NCBI GenBank assembly: GCA_002297935.1
Contig: DBLC01000079.1
Span: 17,331 to 22,881 of the forward strand
Direction of reading: 5' to 3'
Origin: Dialister sp. UBA734
Lineage (GTDB): Bacteria; Bacillota; Negativicutes; Veillonellales; Dialisteraceae
DNA length: 5,551 nt
This document shows, piece after piece, positions 1-5,440 of the stretch. The notes beneath the pieces were generated by a model. The model searched no databases. It saw nothing but the letters and a program-made list of their open reading frames with translations, and was not told where the DNA came from. Numbering within the stretch: the stretch's first letter is position 1; each line of letters begins with the position of its first letter. Position numbers and translations under genes: made by a program.

Positions 1-206
1 GTGCGTAATGATGGTGGCGGCGCACAATTCATAAAGCGCCGCAAAGTATAAACAAAAACGGTATGTATACTAAGTGTTGATTTCAATTAGCATACATACC
101 GTTTTTATATAAAGGGTATTGGGGCGCTTCCTAATTTGATGCGCCCCTTCCACCATTACGCACTACGCACTTCGCATTACGCACTACCATTCGCACTACG
201 CATTAC
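1..206 (+). repeat. Composite palindromic repeat, copy A, with 7-bp tandem array
   Basis: This copy is taken as the reference orientation. In order it holds: an outer GTGCGTAATG end (1-10); hairpin 1, a perfect 7-bp stem GCGGCGC/GCGCCGC (17-23 with 36-42); hairpin 2, a long AT-rich stem (54-73 with 87-106); the linker GGTATT; hairpin 3, a perfect GGGGCGC/GCGCCCC stem (121-127 with 141-147); and a 7-mer array (155-206) of ATTACGC, ACTACGC and ACTTCGC units with one interruption near 183-194. The ends GTAATG (5-10) and CATTAC (154-159) are inverted. The array stops 6 bp before the permease stop codon. The left edge may continue outside the window. Copies B and C share the same modules in the same order. 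No open reading frame or transposase lies within it, so it resembles a MITE or REP-like dispersed element. I do not recognise a named family. Confidence 0.85.
54..106 (-). terminator. Long hairpin of repeat copy A, probable terminator of the transporter operon
   Basis: Bases 54-73 pair with 87-106 around a 13-base loop. On the plus strand 19 of 20 positions pair, and the exception is A69 against C91. Read leftward, as a transcript leaving the permease gene would be, that position becomes a G-U wobble, so the stem is fully paired and is followed at once by TTTTTGTTT. This is the form of an intrinsic terminator, although the stem is AT-rich. Rightward reading also gives a T-tract, so it may act in both directions. 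It lies about 107 bp past the permease stop codon. Confidence 0.6.
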
Positions 207-212
207 TAAAGG

Positions 213-905
213 TTATCTTACACTCTTCACCTTCATATGCCGTTCCAGTACGCGGAGGCACATGGACACGAAGAAGGTCATGATGAAGTAGTACACAGCG
301 ACGATAACCAGCGGTGGGAATGGCTGGAAGCTGATGCCCTGGATGGTGGTAGCAGTGTACATCAGGTCCGCCATACCGATGACGGAGACCTGAGAGGATT
401 CCTTAATCAAAGTGACAAATTCGTTGCCGATGACGGGAAGAATATTTCTAATAGCCTGGGGAATGATGATGCGCACCATGGATTCCCATTTAGAGAAACC
501 CAGAGACATAGCCCCTTCCAGCTGTCCTTTCGGAATCGACTGGATACCGGAACGAACGATTTCACATTCATAAGCACCGGAGTTAATAATCAGGGCCAAG
601 ACACCAGCAGACAGTCGTTCAAAGTCCACTCCCATGATTTGGAAACTCGGAAAATGGATGCCTAAGAATGGCAATCCGAAGAATACCAAAGAAATCTGTA
701 CCAGCACTGGGGTACCACGGATGATTTCTACATACACCGTGGCGATGGCCTGGAGAATCTTGATGCCGGAAATTTTCATAAATGCCAGTATAATCCCAAG
801 CAGCAGCCCGAAGAAACAGGACAGAATAGAAATAATAATTGTAATTTTGACACCTGACATGAAGATGTCATTATATTTGATCGCTGTATCAATGACCATA
901 TCCAT
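213..905 (-). CDS. Polar amino-acid ABC transporter permease (GlnP/HisM family)
   Basis: This 230-residue inner-membrane permease forms the channel of a polar amino-acid importer, working with the ATPase encoded just upstream and an extracytoplasmic binding protein. The family call rests on a hydrophobic N-terminal segment (about 18-42), the conserved RGTP segment (63-66) typical of His/Glu/Gln permeases, and the EAA cytoplasmic loop (about 130-165, with EGAMSLGFS and IIPQAIRN), which docks onto the ATPase. Further hydrophobic stretches at about 71-90, 98-112 and 195-218 fit the usual five membrane spans, and the length is normal for the family. The ATG at 905 has an AAGGAG 10 bases upstream; a second in-frame ATG two codons later is possible. 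It lies 14 bp after the ATPase gene in one operon. Substrate cannot be assigned: glutamine, glutamate, cystine and basic amino-acid permeases all look like this. Confidence 0.93.
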   Translation of the reverse strand: MDMVIDTAIKYNDIFMSGVKITIIISILSCFFGLLLGIILAFMKISGIKILQAIATVYVEIIRGTPVLVQISLVFFGLPFLGIHFPSFQIMGVDFERLSAGVLALIINSGAYECEIVRSGIQSIPKGQLEGAMSLGFSKWESMVRIIIPQAIRNILPVIGNEFVTLIKESSQVSVIGMADLMYTATTIQGISFQPFPPLVIVAVYYFIMTFFVSMCLRVLERHMKVKSVR

Positions 906-915
906 AATAAACCAT

Positions 916-922
916 CTCCTTA
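916..922 (-). promoter_or_regulatory. Permease ribosome binding site overlapping the ATPase stop codon
   Basis: On the minus strand the sequence TAAGGAG contains both the TAA stop of the ATPase gene (920-922) and the AAGGAG Shine-Dalgarno of the permease (916-921), with 10 bases to the permease ATG. A ribosome terminating on the ATPase gene sits on the next initiation site, an arrangement usually associated with translational coupling of two subunits. The coupling is inferred. Confidence 0.75.
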
Positions 923-1669
923 AATATCAGCGTGAATCAAGCGTTTCAAGAAGGTCTGGGTTCTTTCTTCCTGCGGATGAGTGAAGATGTCTTCCGGATT
1001 TCCTTCTTCTACAATGTATCCTTTATCCATGAAAATGACATGGTTCGATACACTTCTGGCGAACTGCATTTCGTGGGTCACCACGGCCATGGTCATGCCG
1101 CCCAAAGCGACTTCTTTCATGACGGTCAGTACATCGCCAACCAGTTCCGGATCCAATGCGGAGGTTGGTTCATCAAAAAGGAGCATTTTCGGTTTCATAG
1201 CCAACGCACGAGCGATAGCCACACGCTGCTGCTGGCCCCCGGAAAGTTCCCCTGGATAATAATCCGCTCTTTCTGCCATACCTACGCGAGACAACAGTTC
1301 CATGGCTTCTTCCTTCGCCTGGGCCTTTGGCAGTTTTTTAATATGTACCGGCGCGTACATCACGTTTTCTACGGCTGTAAACATAGGAAACAGATTGAAT
1401 GACTGGAACACCATGCCCACATCACGGCGCAACATCTTCACATCGGTCTTTTCGTTCACCTTTTTGCCTTCAAACCAAAGCTCACCGCCAGTCGGTGTTT
1501 CCAGAAGATTCAGACAGCGAAGAAAGGTACTCTTCCCAGACCCGGACGGCCCGATGATGGTGCACACTTCCCCATTCTCAATCTTCATATTGATATCCTT
1601 CAGGACTTCTACCTTCCCGAAAGACTTTTGCAAATGTTTGACTTCGTAAATCACTTTTTTGTCAGCCAT
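920..1669 (-). CDS. glnQ: Polar amino-acid ABC transporter ATP-binding protein (GlnQ family)
   Basis: This 249-residue cytoplasmic ATPase powers the adjacent permease. Every nucleotide-binding motif is intact: Walker A GPSGSGKST (40-48), Q-loop glutamine 89 in VFQSFNLFP, signature LSGGQQQR (142-149), Walker B MLLFDEP (162-168) with catalytic Glu167, D-loop SALD (170-173) and switch His199. The spelling of these motifs and the length are typical of the GlnQ/HisP/ArtP amino-acid uptake subfamily. I chose the ATG at 1669 because the longer open frame starting at 1726 would run through the promoter (-35 at 1721-1726, -10 at 1698-1703). An in-frame GTG at 1678 is a possible alternative, since AGAAGGG lies just before it; it would add three residues. 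It is first gene of a two-gene operon with the permease. The symbol is a family label; substrate is not shown by the sequence. Confidence 0.95.
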   Translation of the reverse strand: MADKKVIYEVKHLQKSFGKVEVLKDINMKIENGEVCTIIGPSGSGKSTFLRCLNLLETPTGGELWFEGKKVNEKTDVKMLRRDVGMVFQSFNLFPMFTAVENVMYAPVHIKKLPKAQAKEEAMELLSRVGMAERADYYPGELSGGQQQRVAIARALAMKPKMLLFDEPTSALDPELVGDVLTVMKEVALGGMTMAVVTHEMQFARSVSNHVIFMDKGYIVEEGNPEDIFTHPQEERTQTFLKRLIHADI

Positions 1670-1697
1670 ATCTTTCACAACCCTTCTATGATACAAG

Positions 1698-1726
1698 ATA
1701 GTAGCATAATTATACAGGATTGTCAA
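1698..1726 (-). promoter_or_regulatory. Promoter of the transporter operon
   Basis: On the minus strand a perfect -35 box TTGACA (1721-1726) is separated by 17 bp from TACTAT (1698-1703), which is preceded by TGC, giving an extended -10. This is close to the housekeeping sigma-A consensus. Transcription would start near 1691, leaving a leader of about 20 bases before the ATG at 1669. No riboswitch or attenuator fits in so short a leader, and I see no clear operator palindrome around the boxes. Confidence 0.8.
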
Positions 1727-1746
1727 TGAAATTACAGCATGAAAAT

Positions 1747-1967
1747 AGTGCGTAATGCGTAGTGCGAAGTGCGTAATGAAGGAAGGGGCGCATCAAAATT
1801 TAAAAGCGCCCCAATACCCCATTTTTATAAAATAAAACAATATGCATGCCAAGGACACTTCATCCTTAGCATGCATACCGTTGTATTTTATACTTTGCGG
1901 CGCTATATAATTTGTGTGCCGCCACCGCCATTACGCACTACGCACTACGCACTTCGCATTACGCACT
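1747..1967 (-). repeat. Composite palindromic repeat, copy B, inverted relative to copy A
   Basis: This is the only copy whose two edges both lie within the window. Left to right it has: a 7-mer array of GCGTAAT, GCGTAGT, GCGAAGT and GCGTAAT (1750-1777); hairpin 3, GGGGCGC/GCGCCCC (1785-1791 with 1806-1812); the linker CAATACCCC; hairpin 2 (1828-1855 with 1863-1890); hairpin 1, GCGGCGC (1897-1903) pairing with 1916-1922 through one G-T wobble; and a second, inverse-facing 7-mer array of ATTACGC, ACTACGC twice, ACTTCGC and ATTACGC (1930-1964, then ACT). The core between GTAATG and CATTAC is about 162 bp, against about 155 bp in copy A. It ends one base before the phosphomutase stop codon and starts about 20 bp beyond the -35 box of the transporter promoter, filling the whole gap between the two transcription units. 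Confidence 0.87.
1828..1890 (-). terminator. Long hairpin of repeat copy B, probable terminator of the phosphomutase gene
   Basis: Bases 1828-1855 and 1863-1890 are inverted with 24 of 28 exact matches around a 7-base loop. Read on the minus strand, as an RNA leaving the phosphomutase gene, three of the four mismatches become G-U wobbles, so 27 of 28 positions pair. The inner 19-bp stem is followed by TTTTATTTTA, the expected T-rich tail. It lies about 80-140 bp after the stop codon and would isolate the mutase transcript from the transporter promoter. On the plus strand the tail is a poorer TTGTATTTTA. Confidence 0.6.
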
Positions 1968-1968
1968 T

Positions 1969-3618
1969 TTACAGTTCCAGAGCTTTTTCCCACTTTGTTT
2001 TGTAGTCCGCAAACTTCTTCAGTGCTTCTTCCTCATTCTTCCCCTTCAAGGAGTAGTAAATCTTAATTTTCGGTTCGGTACCGCTGGGACGGACAGCCAT
2101 CCAGCCACCGGTTTTGAGCTGGTATTTCAATACATTTTCCTTCGGCAGGTCCCCCACGCCGGTGGCAAAGTCGATGACCTTAAAAATATCCGGAATGATG
2201 GTGGTCACGTCAATGTCACGCAGGTGTTTCATAATGCCCTGGATTTTTGCCAATCCTTCCAGCCCTTTCAGGGTGTACGATGTGGTCTTATCGTAGTAGT
2301 ACCCGTACGTACCATACAAATCGTTCAATACATCTACCAGAGTTTTTCCCTGCTGTTTGAAATAAGCGGCCATTTCTGCAATCAGCATAGCCGACACCAC
2401 TGCATCTTTATCCTGTGCGTGGGTGCCCACCAGGTAACCGTAGCTTTCTTCATAACCAATCACGAAATCATGGTGCGGGTCCTGTTCCCACTGGGAAATT
2501 TTTTCGCCGATGTACTTGAAACCTGTCAAGGTTTCTATCACCTGGATACCAAAGTGACGTCCGATTTCCGCCCCCAGTTCGCCAGTGACCACCGTTTTCA
2601 CCATAGTGGAAGCCAGCGTCAAGGTGTCTTTTCTGGTAGTCAATACGAAATTCGTCAAAAGAGCACCCATTTGGTTACCAGAAATCAAAACGAAATCATT
2701 GCCCTGTTTCACAGCCGCCCCGATGCGATCGCTGTCCGGGTCGGTACCAATGACGATATCGGCGCCCACGCTCTTCGCCAGTCCGATGCCCATGGTCAGG
2801 GCTTCTGCATTTTCCGGATTCGGGGAAGTGACCGTCGGGAAGTCGCCATTGGGCAATTCCTGTTCTTTCACCACGTGCACATCGGTGAAGCCCGCTTTCT
2901 TCAAAATCTTCTGCACCGGCTTGGAACCGCTGCCATGAATCGGGGTATACACAAGGGAAAGAACCGGTGGATTCCCCTGATAATAGGACTGCTGGAAAAT
3001 GGTGTCCACAAAGAGGTCTACCACATCCTGGTCCAGAGAGGACAGAAGAGCGTCGTTTCCGTTCGTATCGATGGCAGCCAAATCGGTGATGGCTTCCACG
3101 TAGGAAGTCAAAACGTCCGCATCCTTTGGCACCAACTGGGCCCCATTGGGTCCATATACTTTATAGCCGTTGTATTCCGGTGGATTGTGGCTCGCCGTCA
3201 CCACCACGCCGCCAGCGGCATGGAAATGTTTCACCGCAAAAGAAAGAACCGGGATAGGTTCCAATTCCTTGAAGAGCTTCACCGGAATGCCTGCGCTGGT
3301 CAGCACGTTAGCTGACACTTTGGCAAATTCCTGGGAGTGATTGCGAGAATCATAGGCAATGACCACCCCCTGTGAAATACGTTCCCCGGCAGTGGCTTTC
3401 AAATACTCCGCCAAGCCCTTCGATGCCTTCGCCACGGTATAACGATTCATTCGATTGCTGCCAGCCCCCATGATGCCTCGAAGCCCTGCAGTGCCAAATT
3501 CCAAATCCTGATAGAAACGATCTTCCAATTCCTTCTCATCAGAAATACCAGCCAACTCCGCTTTTGTTGCGTCATCAGCCCAAGACATCCAATCCTTGTA
3601 ACGGTCTTTATAATTCAT
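1969..3618 (-). CDS. pgcA: Phospho-sugar mutase (alpha-phosphoglucomutase / phosphomannomutase, PgcA-like)
   Basis: This 549-residue cytoplasmic enzyme of the alpha-D-phosphohexomutase superfamily interconverts glucose 6-phosphate and glucose 1-phosphate, and possibly mannose phosphates, through a phosphoserine. It feeds UDP-glucose, glycogen and envelope glycan synthesis. All four domain signatures are present in order: FGTAGLRG (41-48); the active-site loop TASHNP (141-146) with catalytic Ser143; the magnesium loop DPDSDR (293-298); the sugar-binding loop GYEESYG (388-394); and the phosphate-binding RPSGTEPK (510-517) in domain 4. PEYNGYKVYGPNGAQ directly after the active site is typical of the PgcA/PGM2 branch, not the GlmM branch, and the length of roughly 550-580 residues also fits that branch. 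The ATG at 3618 follows a purine-rich double AAGGAG (3626-3635), with 7 bases of spacing. The gene is monocistronic: repeat copy B follows it and a promoter precedes it. The symbol is by similarity; sugar preference is not decided here. Confidence 0.95.
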   Translation of the reverse strand: MNYKDRYKDWMSWADDATKAELAGISDEKELEDRFYQDLEFGTAGLRGIMGAGSNRMNRYTVAKASKGLAEYLKATAGERISQGVVIAYDSRNHSQEFAKVSANVLTSAGIPVKLFKELEPIPVLSFAVKHFHAAGGVVVTASHNPPEYNGYKVYGPNGAQLVPKDADVLTSYVEAITDLAAIDTNGNDALLSSLDQDVVDLFVDTIFQQSYYQGNPPVLSLVYTPIHGSGSKPVQKILKKAGFTDVHVVKEQELPNGDFPTVTSPNPENAEALTMGIGLAKSVGADIVIGTDPDSDRIGAAVKQGNDFVLISGNQMGALLTNFVLTTRKDTLTLASTMVKTVVTGELGAEIGRHFGIQVIETLTGFKYIGEKISQWEQDPHHDFVIGYEESYGYLVGTHAQDKDAVVSAMLIAEMAAYFKQQGKTLVDVLNDLYGTYGYYYDKTTSYTLKGLEGLAKIQGIMKHLRDIDVTTIIPDIFKVIDFATGVGDLPKENVLKYQLKTGGWMAVRPSGTEPKIKIYYSLKGKNEEEALKKFADYKTKWEKALEL

Positions 3619-3659
3619 TGCCCTTCTCCTTCTCCTTTGTATCAGATGATATTGATATT

Positions 3660-3668
3660 ATTATAGCA
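3660..3668 (-). promoter_or_regulatory. Probable phosphomutase promoter (extended -10)
   Basis: Read on the minus strand, TGCTATAAT (3660-3668) is a perfect TGn-extended -10 box, 41 bases upstream of the start codon. The hexamer 17 bp further upstream (AACAAT, 3683-3688) is a poor -35, which extended -10 promoters tolerate. A second TATAAT lies at 3673-3678, and a TTGATA at 3702-3707 is 23 bp from it, which is too far for a standard pair. Confidence 0.55.
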
Positions 3669-3823
3669 TAAAATTATAGGTTATTGTTTTCCTACTTTCG
3701 ATATCAAATATATCCCATGGACCATGACAGACAGGAGTAAAAGGGGTATGAATGGTTATGTAGCTCCATAGGGCTTCATTCTTTTCATATCATGCTATTG
3801 TAAACAAACGGTACTATCTTTAG

Positions 3824-4004
3824 CGTCATTTCGACCGGTCGTATTTGTGCTTGATGATATAGAAGTAATAAAACGCAATGTGTAGGAGAGTGGAGAAATC
3901 TCGCAGCCCTTACCGCTGGTGCTGAGAGATTTCTCCACTCAGGGGCACATCTCATTTCACAGCTCTTGTGTCATTTCGCACAAATAGGATCGGTCGAAAT
4001 GACG
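3824..4004. repeat. Nested palindromic repeat with CGTCATTTCGACCG ends
   Basis: The outer arms 3824-3850 and 3978-4004 are inverted repeats matching at 25 of 27 positions, beginning CGTCATTTCGACCG. Inside them sits a perfect 15-bp inverted repeat, GAGTGGAGAAATCTC (3888-3902) with 3926-3940, extended beyond one mismatch by CAGC/GCTG (3904-3907 with 3921-3924). The spacers between outer and inner arms show little pairing. The words GTCATTTCGACC and GTGGAGAAATCTC remind me of dispersed intergenic repeats in Firmicutes and Bacteroidetes genomes; that is memory, not a search result. There is no coding capacity and no clear target-site duplication. It is most likely a MITE-like or REP-like element. 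It shares no sequence with the composite repeats elsewhere in the window. Confidence 0.8.
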
Positions 4005-4208
4005 ATACGATGAAACCTCTCGTGTCTATTAGCACCGTAACGGATTGGCGATTTGCTTTACATACTATAGGAGAAAATAGAATATGAGAACTTTAAGTGA
4101 TGACACTAACGGCAACACATAACCCTTTATAACCTTTTTACCCCTTTCTCCATACCCTATCTTCACTTCGATAGAAAAGCCAATGCAGCAGAATAATAAC
4201 CTTATATA

Positions 4209-4278
4209 TCGCGCCGCCACCACCATTTCTCACTTCTCTCTGTTTTCCCCAGTCACCAGTCACTAGTCACCAGTCACC
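4209..4278 (-). repeat. Relic of the composite repeat with an AGTCACC 7-mer array
   Basis: GCGCCGCCACCACCATT (4211-4227) matches the hairpin-1 outer end of the composite element almost exactly: the reverse complement of copy A reads GCGCCGCCACCATCATT. The rest of the core is not recognisable to the left, so this is a truncated or decayed end. After a short TC-rich stretch (4228-4246) come four tandem 7-mers, AGTCACC, AGTCACT, AGTCACC, AGTCACC (4251-4278). The period equals that of the ACTACGC arrays on copies A to C but the sequence differs. It lies just upstream of the acyltransferase promoter. Confidence 0.6.
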
Positions 4279-4284
4279 AATATA

Positions 4285-4293
4285 TGCTATCAT
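4285..4293 (+). promoter_or_regulatory. Possible acyltransferase promoter (extended -10)
   Basis: TGCTATCAT (4286-4293 plus the preceding T) has the TGn extension and a TATCAT -10 box, about 30 bases before the start codon. The -35 position would fall within the AGTCACC array and has no good match, so support is weak. If correct, copy number of the 7-mer array would change what sits at -35. A second candidate, TACTAT at 4303-4308, is too close to the ribosome binding site to be convincing. Confidence 0.35.
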
Positions 4294-4324
4294 AACAGGA
4301 AATACTATCGAAAAGAGGCTCATC

Positions 4325-5440
4325 ATGAATTCCAACAAAACAACCACTATCAGTGAAAAGCCAAAGAAGAAGAAATTACTCCACATCGAGTTTCTCCGGT
4401 TCCTTTGTATCTGGCTGGTGATGTTTACCCACACCGCCACCCAGGGATTTTCTATTTTCATCGCCCGGCCGGAGTCTTTATTTTATCCTTTCTACTTGGC
4501 GGTCCCTTTCTGGGTAAAAACCGCGGTCCCGATTTTCTTTATGATTTCCGGGGCGCTGCTCTTGGGGCGGGAAGAACCAATTTCTGTGATTTTCAAGAAA
4601 CGAATCTGGCGATTCTTACAAGTCATTTTTGTTTTCTCCCTCATCAACTACGTATGGTTCTATCACAACCTGCCGCTCACCATTCCTGGGCACATCGCTA
4701 AATTCTTCACCATGGTCTATTCATCCAACATGGCAACGGCCTATTATTTTCTTTACATATATATAGGCTTCCTTTTGATGCTCCCCATTTGGCGCAAGTT
4801 GGTGAAGGCCATGACGGAAAGTCTCTACTTGTACCTGATCGGTCTCAACTTATTCTTTGTCGGCTGCGTCCCAGTCATTTCCTTCCTGATTTTCAAAGGG
4901 ACTGCAGAAATCAACTACTTCGTGAATCCGATTCTAGCCATCAGCGAACCGTCTTTCTATTTCATCATGGGCTACTGGATTGAGCACGTCCTGCCAGACA
5001 GCTGGCTCACCAAGAAAAATCTCATCCGACTGGGCATCGCCGCTTTGGTAGGCACTTTCATTGGGGCTTCCATCACCCACTACCACGGTGTAGTGGCCGG
5101 CGGCATGACCGAAGCCATTTCCGAACGGTTCTATGATTCCTTCCTATTTCTAAATACGGCTTTCGTGTTCTGCCTGTCCCGCTGGTGGTTCACCCATCAC
5201 CAGGTTTCCGAATCCTGGTCCAAGCGGCTGGTGTTCCTGGGCAGTATTTCCTTCGGGGTCATGCTGTTTGAAGAAATCACAAGAAATCTGACCCACATCA
5301 TCCTGTCCAAAGTCCTTCTGGTCTATCTCTACCGCTTCCCCTTCTTCGACGCCGTGGTCTGGATTTGCCTAGCCTATGCACTGGGGGTTCTTATTACATG
5401 GCTCATTAAGAAGATTCCCTACTTTAGGAAGTTGATTTAA
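4325..5440 (+). CDS. Acyltransferase-3 family integral membrane protein
   Basis: This 371-residue protein matches the acyltransferase-3 family (OafA/WecH/OatA membrane domain), which moves acetyl or similar groups across the membrane onto surface polysaccharide, peptidoglycan or other acceptors. A lysine-rich cytoplasmic N-terminus (12-17) leads into EFLRFLCIW-MFTH (22-36), the family's first-helix signature, with Arg25 and the likely catalytic His36. PIFFMISGALLLGRE (69-83), the basic loop KKRIWRFL (91-98) and YYFLYIYIGFLLMLP (140-154) are also characteristic. About ten hydrophobic segments are visible (near 23-44, 62-81, 95-113, 138-155, 167-190, 199-222, 234-252, 270-286, 302-318, 342-362). 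Length is normal for a stand-alone domain without the OatA extracellular SGNH part. AAAGAGG (4312-4318) lies 6 bases before the ATG at 4325. It stands alone with no glycan cluster beside it, so the acceptor is unknown. The C-terminal SFGVMLFEE lacks the histidine often found in SFGIYLIH. Confidence 0.9.
   Translation: MNSNKTTTISEKPKKKKLLHIEFLRFLCIWLVMFTHTATQGFSIFIARPESLFYPFYLAVPFWVKTAVPIFFMISGALLLGREEPISVIFKKRIWRFLQVIFVFSLINYVWFYHNLPLTIPGHIAKFFTMVYSSNMATAYYFLYIYIGFLLMLPIWRKLVKAMTESLYLYLIGLNLFFVGCVPVISFLIFKGTAEINYFVNPILAISEPSFYFIMGYWIEHVLPDSWLTKKNLIRLGIAALVGTFIGASITHYHGVVAGGMTEAISERFYDSFLFLNTAFVFCLSRWWFTHHQVSESWSKRLVFLGSISFGVMLFEEITRNLTHIILSKVLLVYLYRFPFFDAVVWICLAYALGVLITWLIKKIPYFRKLI

Larger units (their letters stand above)
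3619..4324. other. Gene-poor divergent intergenic region between mutase and acyltransferase
   Basis: About 700 bp separate the two divergent genes. The region holds the mutase ribosome binding site and promoter at its left edge, a 181-bp nested palindrome (3824-4004), a composite-repeat relic with a 7-mer array (4209-4278), and the acyltransferase promoter and ribosome binding site at the right edge. The remaining parts (about 3710-3823 and 4005-4208) contain only very short open frames; the most noticeable is a 12-codon frame at 4084-4122. I see no tRNA, riboswitch or other recognisable RNA gene. Confidence 0.7.

Noticed and set aside
155..206. The 7-mer arrays as a CRISPR array
   Set aside because: Units of 7 bp are directly adjacent with no unique spacers, so they lack the repeat-spacer structure of a CRISPR locus.
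1..206. Composite repeat as an origin or iteron plasmid region
   Set aside because: The same element recurs at three gene ends, there is no DnaA-box cluster or replication gene, and the surrounding genes are ordinary chromosomal genes.
932..1402. Plus-strand open frames opposite the ATPase gene
   Set aside because: They mirror the ATPase codons, have no ribosome binding site of note, and encode no recognisable protein.
1670..1740. Riboswitch or T-box leader before the transporter operon
   Set aside because: The promoter position leaves a leader of only about 20 bases, too short for any such element.
1912..3315. A 467-codon open frame on the plus strand, opposite the phosphomutase gene
   Set aside because: It is antisense to a gene with every superfamily motif intact. 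Its translation is rich in His, Phe and Arg with no recognisable domain, and its start lies inside repeat copy B.
3724..3771. A 15-codon frame starting at the ATG at 3724
   Set aside because: It has no ribosome binding site at the proper distance, no promoter and no recognisable sequence, and is too short to support.
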